Source: Pomphorhynchus laevis (taxonomy: Eukaryota; Acanthocephala; Palaeacanthocephala; Echinorhynchida; Pomphorhynchidae). Taken from it: a stretch of 64,000 nucleotides of DNA. The stretch covers positions 146,283-210,282 of the forward strand of contig WNNJ02002490.1 of assembly GCA_012934845.2 (NCBI GenBank), given 5' to 3'. Below are positions 33,501-46,339 of this stretch, one piece after another. How positions within the stretch are numbered: position 1 is the first letter of the stretch; every line of letters begins with the position of its first letter. The notes under the pieces were generated by a model. It ran no database searches. It was given only the letters and a program-made list of their open reading frames with translations, and was not told the origin of the DNA. The position numbers were made by a program, and so were the translations under genes.

Positions 33501-36500
33501 GACATAAATATAACGGATATAAATAAAGCCGATAAAAATATAACGGATATAAATATAACGGATATAAATATAACGAACATACATATAACAGACATAAATA
33601 TAGACGACATAAATATAACGGACACAAATATAACGGACATAAATATAACGGGCGTAAATATAATGGACATAAATATTACGGACATAAATATAACGGACAT
33701 AAATATAACGGATAAATATAACGGACATAAATATAGCCGGCATAAATAAACCGGACAAAAATATAGCCGGCAAAAATATAACGGACATAAGTATAACGGA
33801 TATAAATATAACGAACATACATATAACGGACAAAAATATAACGGACATAAATATAACGGATATAAATATAGCCGACATAAATATAAGGGACATAAATATA
33901 ACGGATATAAATAAAACGAACATACATATAACGGACAAAAATATAACGGACATAAATATAACGGATATAAATATAGCCGACATAAATATAAGGGACATAA
34001 ATATAACGGATATAAATATAACAGACATAAATAGAACGGACATAAATATAACGGACATAAATATAACGGACATAAATATAACGGACATAAATATAACGGA
34101 CATAAATATAACGGACATAAATATAACGGACATAAATATAACGGACATAAATATAACGGACATAAAATATAACGGACATAAATATAACGGACATAAATAT
34201 AACGGACATAAATATAACGGACATAAATATAACGGACATATATATAACGGACAAAAATATAACGGACATAATATATAACGGACATAAATATAACGGACAT
34301 AAATATAACGGACATAAATATAACGGACATAAATATAACGGACATAAATATAACGGACATAAATATAACGGACAAAAATATAACAAAGAAAAATATATCG
34401 GACATAAATAAAGCGGACAAATATATAACGGACAAAAATATAATGGACATACATATAACGGACAAAAAAATAGAACGGACATAAATATAACGGACAAAAA
34501 TATAACGGACATAAATATAACGGACATAAATATAACGGACATAAATATAACGGACATAAATATAACGGTCATAAATATAACGGACATAAATATAACGGAC
34601 ATAAATATAACAGACATAAACATAACGGACACAAATATAACGGACATAAATATAACGGATAGAAAAAAAAAGCCGAAATAAATATAACGGACATAAATAT
34701 AACGGATATAAATATGACGCACATACATATAACGGACATAAATATAACGGACAAATATATAACGGACATAAATAAAACGGACATAAACATAACGGATATA
34801 AATATAACGGACATACATATAACAGACAAAGATATAACGGACATAAATATAAAGGACATAAATATAGCGGACACAAATATAACGGACATAAATATAACAG
34901 ACAAAAAAAACCCGACTTAAATATAACGGACATAAATAAAACGGACATACATATAACGGACATAAATATAACGGACAGAATAATATAACGGACATAAATA
35001 TAACGGATATAAATATAACGGACAAACATAACACGGATATAAATATAACGGACAAATATAAAACGGACTTAAATATAACGGACATAAATATAGCGGACAA
35101 ATATATAATGGACATAAATACAACGGACATAAATGTAAAGGACAAAAATATAACGGACATAAATATAACGGACATAAATAAAACGGACATAAATGTTACG
35201 GGCAAAAATATAACGGACAAAAATATAACGGACATAAATATAGCGTCAAATATATAACGGACATAAATATAACGGACATAAATATAACGGACAAAAATAT
35301 AACGGACATAATTATAACGGACATAAATATAACGGACATAAATATAACGGACATAAATATAACGGACATAAATATAATGGACATAAATATAACGGACAAA
35401 AATATAGCGGAAAATATATAATGCACATTAATATAACGGACATTAATGTAACGGACAAAAATATAACGAACAAAAATATAACGGACATAAATATAGCGGA
35501 TAAATATATAAGGACAAAAATAAAACGGACATAAATATAACGGACATAAATATGACGGACATAAATATAACGGGCATTAATATAACGGACATAAATATAA
35601 CGGAAATAAATATAACGGACTTAAAAATATCGGACATAAATATAGCGGACAAATATATAATACACATAAATATAACGGACAAAAATATAACGGAAATAAA
35701 TATAACGGACATAAATATAACGGACAAATATATAACGGACATAAATATAACGGACATAAATATAATGGACATAAATATTACGGACATAAATATAACGGAC
35801 ATAAATATAACGGACATAAATATAGCCGGAAAATATATAACGGACATAAATATAACGGACATAAATATAACGGACATAAATATAACGGACATAAATATAA
35901 CGGACATACATATAACGGACATAAATATAACGGACATAAATATAACGGATATAAATATAACGGACATACATATAACGGACATAAATATAACGGACATAAA
36001 TATAACGGACATAAATATAACGGATATAAATATAGCCGACATAAATATAACGAAATAAATATAACGGATATAAATATAGCCGACATAAATATAAGGACAT
36101 AAATATAACGGATATAAATATAACGGACATAAATATAACGGATATAAATATAACGGACATACATATAACAAACATAAAAATAACGGACATAAATATAACG
36201 GATATAAATATAACGGACATAAATATAACGGACATAAATATAACGGACATAAATATAACGGACATAAATATAACGGGCATTAATATAACGGGCATTAATA
36301 TAACGGACATAAATATAACGGAAATAAATATAACGGACTTAAATATATCGGACATAAACATAGCGGACAAATATATAATGGACATAAATATAACGGACAT
36401 AAATATAACGGACATAAATATAACGGACATAAATATAACGGACATAAATATAACGAACATAAATATAACGGACATAGATATAACGGACATAAATATAACG

Positions 36501-39500
36501 GACATAAATATAACGGACATAAATATAACGGACATAAATATAACGGACATAAATATATCGGACATAAATATAACGGACATAAATATAACGGACATAAATA
36601 TAACGGACATAAGCATAACAGACATAAATATAACGGACATAAATATAACGGACATAAATATTACGGACATAGATATAACGGACATAAATATAACGGACAT
36701 AAATATAACGGACATAAATATAATGGACATAAATATAACGTACATAAATATAACTGACATAAATATAACGGACAAAAATATAACGGATATAAATATAGCC
36801 GACATAAACATAACGGACATAAATAAAATGGATATAAATATAGCCGACATAATTTTAATTTTTAAAAATTTAAATGTAATAAATATAACGGATATAAATA
36901 AAACGGACATAAATATAACGGACATAAATATAACGGACAAATATATAACGGACATAAATATAACAGACATAAATATAACGGACATAAATATAACGGACAT
37001 AAATATTACGGACATAGATATAACGGACATAAATATAACGGACATAAATATAACGGACATAAATATAACGGACATAAATATAACGGACATAAATATAACG
37101 GACATAAATATAACGGACAAATATATAACGGACATAAATATAACAGACATAAATATAACGGACATAAATATAACGGACATAAATATAACGGACATAAATA
37201 TAACGGACAAATATATAACGGACATAAATATAACAGACATAAATATAACGGACATAAATATAACGGACATAAATATTACGGACATAGATATAACGGACAT
37301 AAATATAACGGACATAAATATAACGGACATAAATATAACGGACATAAATATAACGGACATAAATATAACGGACATAAATATAACGGACATAAATATAACG
37401 GACAAAAATAAAACGGACATAAATGTAACGGACATACATATAACGGACATAAATATAACGGACATAAATATAACGGACATAAATATAACGGACATAAATA
37501 TAACGGACATAAATATAACGGACATAAATATAACGGACATAAATATAACGGACATAAATATAACGGACATAAATATAACGGACATAAATATAACGGACAT
37601 AAATATAACGGACAAATATATAACGGACATAAATATAACAGACATAAATATAACGGACATAAATATAACGGACATAAATATTACGGACATAGATATAACG
37701 GACATAAATATAACGGACATAAATATAACGGACATAAATATAATGGACATAAATATAACGGACATAAATATAACTGACATAAATATAACGGACAAAAATA
37801 TAACGGATATAAATATAGCCGACATAAACATAACGGACATAAATATAATGGATATAAATATAGCCGACATAATTTTAATTTTTATAAATTTAAATGTAAT
37901 AAATATAACGGATATAAATAAAACGGACATAAATATAACGGACAAAAATAAAACGGACATAAATGTAACGGACATACATATAACGGACATAAATATAACG
38001 GACATAAATATAACGGACATAAATATAACGGACATAAATATAACGGATATAAATATAACGGACATTAATATAACGGACACAAATATTACGGATATAAATA
38101 TAATGGACAAAAATAAACCGGATATAAATATAGCCGACATAAATATAAAGGACATAAATATAACGGATATAAATATAACGGACATAAATATAACGGACAT
38201 AAATATAACGAACATAAATATAACGGACATAGATATAACGGACATAAATATAACGGACATAAATATAACGGACATAAATATAACGGACATAAATATAACG
38301 GACATAAATATAACGGACGTAAATATAACGGATATAAATATAACGGACATTAATATAACGGACACAAATATAACGGACACATAAATATAACGGACATAAA
38401 TAGCACGGATATAAATATAGCCGACATAAATATAACGGGCATTAATATAACGGATATAAATATAGCCGACATAAATATAACGGACATAAATATAACGGAC
38501 ATAAATATAACGAACATAAATATAACGGACATAGATATAACGGACATAAATATAACGGACATAAATATAACGGACATAAATATAACGGACATAAATATAA
38601 CGGACATAAATATAACGGACGTAAATATAACGGACATAAATATAACGGACATAAATATAACGGACATAAATATAACGGACAAATATATAACGGACATAAA
38701 TATAACAGACATAAATATAACGGACATAAATATAACGGACATAAATATTACGGACATAGATATAACGGACATAAATATAACGGACATAAATATAACGGAC
38801 ATAAATATAACGGATATAAATATAACGGACATAAATATAACGGATATAAATATAACGGACATAAATATAACGGACATAAATATAACGGACATAAATATAA
38901 GGGATATAAATATAACGGACATAAATATAACAGACATAAATATAACGGACATAAAAATAACGGACATAAATATGACGGACAAAAATATGACGGATATAAA
39001 TATAACGGACATACATATAACGGACATAAATATAACGGACATAAATATAACGGATATAAATATAACGGACATAAATATAACGGATATAAATATAACGGAC
39101 ATACATATAACGGACATAAATATAACGGACATAAATATAACGAACATAAATATAACGAACAAATATATAACGAACATAAATCTAACGGACATAAATATAA
39201 CGGACATAAATATAACGGACATAAATATAACGACATAAATATAACGGACATAATATAACGGACATAAATATAACGGACATAAATATAACGGACATAAATA
39301 TAACGGACATAAATATAACGGACATAAATATAACGGACATAAATATAACGGATATAAATATAACGGACATAAATATAACGGACATAAATATAACGGACAT
39401 AAATATAACGGACGTAAATATAACGGATATAAATATAACGGACATTAATATAACGGACACAAATATAACGGACATAAATATAACGGACATAAATAGCACG

Positions 39501-42390
39501 GATATAAATATAGCCGACATAAATATAACGGGCATTAATATAACGGATATAAATATAGCCGACATAAATATAACGGACATAAATACAACGGATATAAATA
39601 TAACGTACACAAATATAACGGACATAAATATAACGGACATATATATAAGGGACAAAAATATAACGGACATAAATATAACGGACATAAATATAACGGACAT
39701 AAATATAACGGACATAAATATAACGAACATAAATATAACGAACATAAATATAACGAACATAAATATAACGGACATAAATATAACGGACATAAATATAACG
39801 GACATAAATATAACGGACATAAATATAACGGACATAAATATAACGGACATAAATATAACGGACATAAATATAACGGACATAAATATAAGGGATATAAATA
39901 TAACGGACATAAATATAACAGACATAAATATAACGGACATAAAAATAACGGACATAAATATGACGGACAAAAATATGACGGATATAAATATAACGGACAT
40001 ACATATAACGGACATAAATATAACGGACATAAATATAACGGATATAAATATAACGGACATAAATATAACGGATATAAATATAACGGACATACATATAACG
40101 GACATAAATATAACGGACATAAATATAACGAACATAAATATAACGAACAAATATATAACGAACATAAATCTAACGGACATAAATATAACGGACATAAATA
40201 TAACGGACATAAATATAACGGACATAAATATAACGGACATAAATATAACGGACATAAATATAACGGACATAAATATAACGGACATAAATATAATGGACAT
40301 AAATAAACCGGATATAAATATAGCCGACATAAATATAACAGGCATAAATATAACGGATATAAATATAGCCGACATAAATATAACGGACATCAATATAATG
40401 GATATAAATATAACGGATATAAATAAGACGGATATAAATATAGCCGACAAAAATATATCGGACACAAATAAAACGGACATAAATATAACGGACATAAATA
40501 TAACGGACATAAATATAACGGATATAAATATAGCCGATAAAAATATAACGGACATAAATATAACGGATATAAATATAACGAACATACATATAACGGACAT
40601 AAATATAGACGACATAAATATAACGGACACAAATATAACGGACATAAATATAACGGGCATAAATATAATGAACATAAATATTACGGACATAAATATAACG
40701 AACATAAACATAACGGACACAGATATAACGAACATACATATAACAGACATAAATATAACGGATATAAATATAACGGACATACATATAACGGACATAAATA
40801 TAACGGACATAAATATAACGGATATAAATATAACGGACATAAATATAACGGATATAAATATAACGGACATAAATATAACGGACATACATATAACGGACAT
40901 AAATATAACGGACATAAATATAACGGATATAAATATAACGGACATAAATATAACGGATATAAATATAGCCGACATAAATATAACGGACATAAATATAACG
41001 GATATAAATATAACGGACATAAATATAACGGATATAAATATAACGGACATAAATATAACGGATATAAATATAACGGACATAAATATAACGGACATAAATA
41101 TAACGGACATAAATATAATGGACATAAATATAACGGATATAAATATAACGGACATACATATAACGGACATAAATATAACGGACATAAATATAACGGACAT
41201 AAATATAACGGATATAAATATAACGGGCATAAATATAACGGATATAAATATAGCCGACATAAATATAACGGACATAAATATAACGGATATAAATATAGCC
41301 GACATAAATATAACGGACATAAATATAACGGATATAAATATAACGGACATAAATATAACGGATATAAATATAACGGACACACATATAACGGACATAAATA
41401 TAACGGATATAAATATAACGGACATAAATATAACGGACATAAATATAACGGACATAAATATAACGGACATAAATATAACGGACATAAATATAACGGACAC
41501 ACATATAACGGACATAAATATAACGGACATACATATAACGAACATAAATATAATGGACATAAATATAACGGATATAAATATAACGGACATACATATAACG
41601 GACATAAATATAACGGATATAAATATAACGGACATACATATAACGGACATAAATATAACGGACATAAATATAACGGATATAAATATAGCCGACATAAACA
41701 TCACGGACACAAATATGACGGATATAAATATAGCCGACATAATTATAATTTTCATAAATATAAATGTAATAAATATTACGGATATAAATGTAACGCTATA
41801 ACATAACGAACCTTATCAATAAAAATTAATTTATAAACACAATTATTTACAACCTGCTCATAATCCATTGATATTTATGTATTTTTACGTTAATAATTTA
41901 TGCTTTGTAAATGGAAAATATAAATACAGCACATCACAGTAGCGAACAAAAATAATCCAAACGTACTTGTGAACAGTCGATACTTGCTAATTTTGCGATT
42001 ACTTTACAAAACGGCGCACTATCAAATATCTCACATGTCACAAGCACAGTCATGCGTTCGTCGATAAAAGCCAAACCTATGGAACAGTTCTTTTTCTCAT
42101 AAATTGCTAAAACAATTGCAAGTGATGAACGCCTAAAATTACATAAGTTTCGTACCACCTAGAACATGAACACTAGTATTATCAGTAGTAGAATCGATTT
42201 GTAAATGTCGAATTGGAGCAGGATCGTTACCACAATTCTCGTGTTTGTTCTCGTCGCGATCGTTGATATCCTGATTAAACGTTAAATCTCCACACACAGA
42301 TAAAACCGCATAGCTAATTGTGTTGTCATTATTCAGTAGTTGGTCGTTTTCTATGACGTGTTTAGGAGATGGGTTTAATGTTGCTGTCAT
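24587..42390 (-). CDS. MSH4: MutS homologue 4 (meiotic recombination factor), 14 exons
   Basis: MSH4 pairs with MSH5 to stabilise meiotic recombination intermediates. Exons, 5' to 3': 42390-42159, 42106-41967, 32009-31889, 31816-31750, 31049-30934, 30886-30767, 30717-30437, 29960-29841, 29796-29728, 29686-29443, 29398-29118, 27174-26689, 25028-24937, 24742-24587; about 840 residues, near the human 936. Assignment rests on PMRTQKCYAV in exon 8, LLDVLLSFA in exon 11, and the ATPase exon 12: Walker A GPNMTGKST, EMKEIGFMI, Walker B LVLLDEACRG (family usually DE-x-GRG), and STHRSD. All junctions join in phase by GT-AG except exon 9 to 10: exon 9 appears to carry two extra bases before its donor, reading into a TAG. 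Introns of 44, 44, 49 and about 52 bases coexist with 1.7, 1.9 and 9.96 kb introns. Exon 1 has a divergent N-terminus; its donor may be 42159 or 42156. Confidence 0.88.
25980..26180. repeat. Short direct and inverted repeat cluster
   Basis: ACATAAGAGAGAACCAA occurs twice in direct order (26038 and 26071), followed by inverted versions (TTGGTTCTATCTTATG and TTGGTTCTCTCTATTG), with a palindromic centre CTTGCAGCCGCAGCTGCAGG. It lies in the MSH4 intron between exons 12 and 13. Possibly a small fold-back element. Confidence 0.65.
27290..27445. repeat. Imperfect short tandem repeat in MSH4 intron 11
   Basis: About nine degenerate copies of a 12-18 base unit resembling TGATTATTTTTATC. Simple repeat without coding value. 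Confidence 0.7.
28165..28265 (+). ncRNA. Degenerate hammerhead-like sequence
   Basis: CTGATGAG at 28212-28219 and CGAAAC at 28232-28237 are correctly ordered with a weak stem II (two pairs). Just upstream, TACCGGTACC (28179-28188) pairs with GGTATCCGGTA (28201-28211) apart from one bulged base, and ACACAA (28172-28177) pairs with TTGTGT (28252-28257). The catalytic core residues are present but I could not place a canonical GUH cleavage site compatible with stem I, so activity is doubtful. It lies in MSH4 intron 11 in antisense. Confidence 0.4.
28770..28922 (+). mobile_element. RT element fragment
   Basis: Reads LRPKYGYHINPRKS then, after a short linker, SDVSILGSPIGS. The same blocks (KYGFYINPQKC and LKILGSPIGS) occur in the RT element at 46340-47880. 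A short relic in antisense within MSH4 intron 11. Confidence 0.65.
32582..41800. repeat. Giant 15-base minisatellite filling MSH4 intron 2
   Basis: About 600 head-to-tail copies of GACATAAATATAACG (plus strand), with recurrent variants such as GATATAAATATAACG, GACATACATATAACG, GACAAATATATAACG and GATATAAATATAGCC. Array-wide phase is mostly kept at 15; rare one-base indels shift frames. Larger duplications are superimposed: a block starting at 32582 recurs at 32891; blocks near 36830-36900 recur near 37850-37920 and in altered form near 41740-41800; a block at about 38940-39180 recurs at about 39920-40160. Exon 2 ends at 41967 and exon 3 starts at 32009, so the whole array is spliced out of MSH4. 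The sense transcript would be U-rich repeats of CGUUAUAUUUAUGUC. Long arrays like this are often mis-assembled, so the copy number is provisional. Confidence 0.97.
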
Positions 42391-42985
42391 TTGTGATACG
42401 AAAATACAAATCTAAAATGTAAGCTCTTTAATAATTAATCACTAAAAAATATTCAAAAAAGTTTATTTTATTAATTTAGAAAGTTATTTAGTTTTCTTAG
42501 ACCTTAAAACGATTTATGAAAACTTTAGAACATAATTAAAATTGCTTTACTCGGAATAATTAGAACTAAAAAATACAAATTGCCGCTATATCTCATAACT
42601 CCAATTCTTAGTTATGAGGCATTGGAGTTAACGCTTATTTCTCGTCGTTTCTTCGACGTTATCGCATATTCCGTAGAAAAAATATTTATCCGTATACAGT
42701 TTACATTGTGATATATTAAGCCAGTGGAGTTTGGGAAGGTAAAGTGAAATACTTACTCTACTTTCGTTCAATAGGGAGAGATTAGTTAAATGGGTAACAT
42801 AATTATTTTAGTGGAGTAGGTGATAAAAGATACAAACAAAGATATACGATCGACAAACATCAACTACGATCAAATAATAATAGATTATTTTAGTAATTAA
42901 AAACATGCAGCTAATAACAAAAGCACGATCAGAACATAGAAAAAAAAAACAATAAAATAATATGTATTTACGTAAATAGTCTTCT
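42391..42985. promoter_or_regulatory. Region upstream of MSH4, no defined promoter
   Basis: This is where the MSH4 promoter should lie. I see no convincing TATA or initiator motif against the AT-rich background. A short inverted repeat (AACTCCAATTCTTAGTTATGAG and its neighbour) is near 42597-42630. Confidence 0.3.
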
Positions 42986-42989
42986 TACT

Positions 42990-43325
42990 TCATTAAATAA
43001 CGATCCAAGGGGCGCAGATCCCACTAGCATACACAAATGAGCCGCCTTCCGGCTATACCACTCTGGGTCTTTCACACACCTAATAGTCTAGTCGAGACGG
43101 ACGATTTTAGTAGTCTGGAGATAAATAGCTTAATAAACCTTAGTATTTGCTCTGGTGGACGTCCTTTATAAAAGAAGACTAATCCCGAGATTGCCAAGGT
43201 ACCCAAAAGGCTATCTGATCACTATCTGTTAATGAAAGATGCTATGTCCGTTTCAGGGTCCATCTAGCTCTCTTCAAGACATTTTTGAATATATTCAAGT
43301 CTGATTCGGCCGAACATGTAATCGT
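42990..43325 (-). mobile_element. tRNA-related SINE-like repeat, copy 1
   Basis: On the minus strand, TGGTATAGCCGG (about 43050) fits a pol III A box and the downstream GGGATCTGCGC is a degenerate B box. The whole block aligns with 61110-61440, including a shared AGCAAATACTAAGG and GGACGTCC segment. The shared part extends about 240 bases to the other side of the tRNA-like part, so the repeat may be composite or dimeric. Confidence 0.6.
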
Positions 43326-44334
43326 AATGGTAAACCCAAGGAATTTTATTCGATGTGTGAAGATACACCGATTGACAAACATCAACAATGCAAGATTAAA
43401 TATATACACTGATTTATCTACACTGATACATACACTAAAAGTGTTCTGATTGCACTTATATGCTCAGTTTGATCTGCACGCAATTACTCGTAACTCAGGT
43501 ACATACAATAAGTTCTGATCCTGATTGAGTTCTTATTATAACAAAATATATTAACGATTTATACGCCAATCAATAAATGTCTAGTTAGCATAAGAAAAAT
43601 ATTCCATCAGTCACTGATGTTGCAACGCATCGTCTTGGATTAGAACAGACAATATATACTAGCAATCAGTAGAACAAGTTTCAAAATGATCCACAATTAA
43701 ACTACAATATGATGTTTTTGAGTAACATTAAACGCCACATAAACTGAACAAGAGAATAATGACTTCGTCAATGCATAATTAACAAAGTAGGACATAATAT
43801 TAATCTATTCCTAACAAAATCGATATATAACAATCTAGACAACAGTACAGTTCAATCATTGACTATGAAGTTATATCGCAAAAAGTTTATGAAACTCTAT
43901 ATTGTCAAACATCAATCGTATTGAGGTCAACGATGACTTTATGCCACATCACAACGCTACTAGTTATCTTTAAGTTGCTTCTACACATGCGGAACTACCC
44001 ACTAATCCAGCTTCTTATCCTTACTCTGTAATTTGAGCTTCCGGTATTGTCGTTCTCATCTACGCGGTAAATGTAAACTTTTATGAAACAATAAAATTGC
44101 ATATTTATCTTATCACAAGTTTACCTAAAGAACATTTAATTTTCTTCTCGCTCTTCGAAATGTTAATATCATAGATCCTCTTAAATTATTCTTTAATGTG
44201 TAGTCAAAAACGAATACGATTATCTCCTTCGTCCATATACATCATCGACAATCTTCTTTCTCAGCACGCATTATCACTATCCTGCTCAACTCTTCCATCA
44301 AGAGCGGCACTTTTTTGGTGAACTGGAAATATAC
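43326..44334. other. Stretch without a recognised feature
   Basis: AT-moderate sequence with many short direct repeats (for example GACAAACATCAAC near 43375 and 42852). Probably decayed repeat DNA; no frame is recognisable. Confidence 0.4.
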
Positions 44335-45480
44335 CATCTTACTCGCCTTCGTTATGATTACGGCTTTTCCACCTCCGTAGCATGGTTCGCCTCATATCTA
44401 TCCGACCGTTCCTTTCGCGTCTGTTCTAATTCATCATCCTCCCATCCCTATTTTTTGCGGGGTCCCACAAGGTTCAGTCCTAGGTCCCCTGCTTTTCTCT
44501 CTTCTGCTTGGCGATCTATCTCCGTTTATCAAACCTTACTCCTTTAAGGTCATGCAATATGCCGATGACATTCTAATCTATGCTCATGCACCCGCACATC
44601 GCATACACGATATCGGCATTTCTGCCTCCAACTGTCTTTCTTCTATCTACAAACGTTTCTCCAATCTCCATCTCGTTCTAAACCCCGAAAAGTCCAAAAT
44701 AATGTGGATCATCCCCCGTAAACCAAACATATCTCCTCCCACTGTATCTTTTGCCTCATCGATCATCCCCATAGTCCACAATTTCACATTCTTAGGCTTC
44801 CATTTCGATGACCACCTTTCCCTTAAACCCTACGTCCGTGACAAGGTTCCCTCGTCTAACTTAATTCTCCGTGACATCCGCCGTATCCGCCCCCTTATCG
44901 ACTTCCGTTCTTGTATGTCTCTTCTTTCATCGCTTCTTTTCCCCAAAATCGATTACTACCTTAGCCTTTCCGCCAATTCTCCAAAATCCATCATCCTACC
45001 ACTACAACGCATAATCAACTCCGCCGTTCGAGTGCTCTTTCGTCTCCGTCACTTTGACCACATATCCACATATCTTGCCCAACTCTCCTGGCCCACCATC
45101 TACATCCGCATCAAACTCCGCCTTCTTCTCGTAACTTTTCGTCTTATCGCTGTCGGCTACCCATCGTTTATCAACCTTTCTTTCTTAGACGACACTCGCC
45201 CCACCTCGCTATCGCTGCGTTCCCGTCATACTCTCTTACTCCAGGTTTCCAATTACTCCAACAACTACGGTCTCCGATCCTTCTTCGTCGCCGCCTCACT
45301 CGCCTGGAATCAACTCCCTCTCGACGTCCGCCGCGCCCCCTCCTTTATCATATTCAAACACCTCCTCCGTTCACACCTTCTCGACACCTGATTCACAGTC
45401 TTGTTTTGTTGTGGTCATGTAAGCGTGCGCTGGCACGCATTTGCCACGTTAAAATAAATCCCCTTTTTTTACATTCTAGT
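44335..45480 (+). mobile_element. CR1/Jockey-type LINE, 5'-truncated copy with RT C-terminal half
   Basis: Begins inside RT domain 3 (HLTRLRYDYGFSTSVAWFAS, SYLSDRSFRVCSN), shifts frame once at about 44455, then reads GVPQGSVLGPLLFSLLL and the catalytic QYADDILIY (44552 onward), followed by the C-terminal region to the stop at 45389. Non-LTR signatures are clear. The 3' end carries GTAAGCGTGCGCTGGCACGC at 45420 and a T/A-rich tail. Nearly identical to the opposite-strand copy at 17303-18213, so both are young. Everything upstream of the RT palm, including the endonuclease, is missing. Confidence 0.88.
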
Positions 45481-45880
45481 CAAAAAAAAACCGCATCTCA
45501 TTTTTCGCATCAATCTTCATTCATCAATTTTCTCTTCTTCCGAATTAATCTAAACTCCTTTAGCGTATTGTTAAATCAAGTTAACTAAAACCTTGTTTCC
45601 TAGACTGTGTTTCGGCTCTTTTATAGTCGTCACTCCTTTCATCTGGAATTTTGTGCAAGCTGATGTCTGTTATTTCACGTCGTTTCCACTTTTCAAACCA
45701 CGTTTACGTTCCTGGACGATGGTTCAGCTTAATCATTCAGCTTTGTCGTTCGCTTTCTCTTGTGCCTCCAACGTTTCGCCACATCCATTCACTTTCTCAT
45801 ATTTGATATATTTCCTTCACATTCTTTAACTTAATCAGAAAGAATTGCTATACAACTTTTTTAATTGACAAGGACATAAA
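45481..45880. other. Pyrimidine-rich stretch, unassigned
   Basis: C/T-rich on the plus strand with short ORFs only (60 and 78 residues), unlike the flanking AT-rich DNA. It may be untranslated or non-coding sequence of another LINE copy; no motif confirms this. Confidence 0.35.
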
Positions 45881-46215
45881 AGTGTAAGCATACATGCTTT
45901 TTTTACAAACAATGTCGGTAAGCTTAACCCAGAATGCTCTTACCACAGACGCCTAGCCCCCAATGGAGCGTTTCGACCTAAGTCTACTCATCACTACAGG
46001 GTTGTCTCATCAGTGTGGCTCTGTAGCTACACCACTTCGACAGTACTTAATCCTACTATTAACGGTTCTGCCTACTCTTAACGCCTACTATTAACGGTTC
46101 TGCGTAGTGTAAACCTACATGCTTTTTTATAAACATCGTCGGGAAGCTTAACTCGGAATGCGCTTTCCACAGACGCCTAGTCGCCCATGTAGGCGACTAG
46201 GTGTCTGTTATTCTT
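45880..46215. repeat. Partial tandem repeat, about 230-base period
   Basis: The block TACATGCTTTTTTTAC, AAGCTTAACCCAGAATGC and CCACAGACGCCTAG at 45888-45958 recurs at 46110-46186. Between them CTACTATTAACGGTTCTGC occurs twice. The right end has a short palindrome (CCTAGTCGCC / GGCGACTAGG) at about 46175-46200. Confidence 0.75.
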
Positions 46216-46339
46216 ATATTTATTAAAGAATAATATTATTCTTTAACTAAATTAAAGAAATAAATTAAATTAATTTATTTAATTATCTCTTTAAATTAGT
46301 TATCATTCATAATTTAATCACTATTATAAATTATTATTG

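Noticed and set aside
32582-41800. CRISPR-like repeat array
   Set aside because: There are no spacers; units are contiguous 15-mers, and the DNA is eukaryotic.
32530-41801. ORFs up to 1161 codons on both strands
   Set aside because: They are all translations of the 15-base minisatellite in overlapping frames. They lie inside an MSH4 intron and have no composition expected of proteins under selection.
45406-45829. Two ORFs of 60 and 78 codons after the LINE
   Set aside because: They arise from pyrimidine-rich non-coding sequence and match no family.
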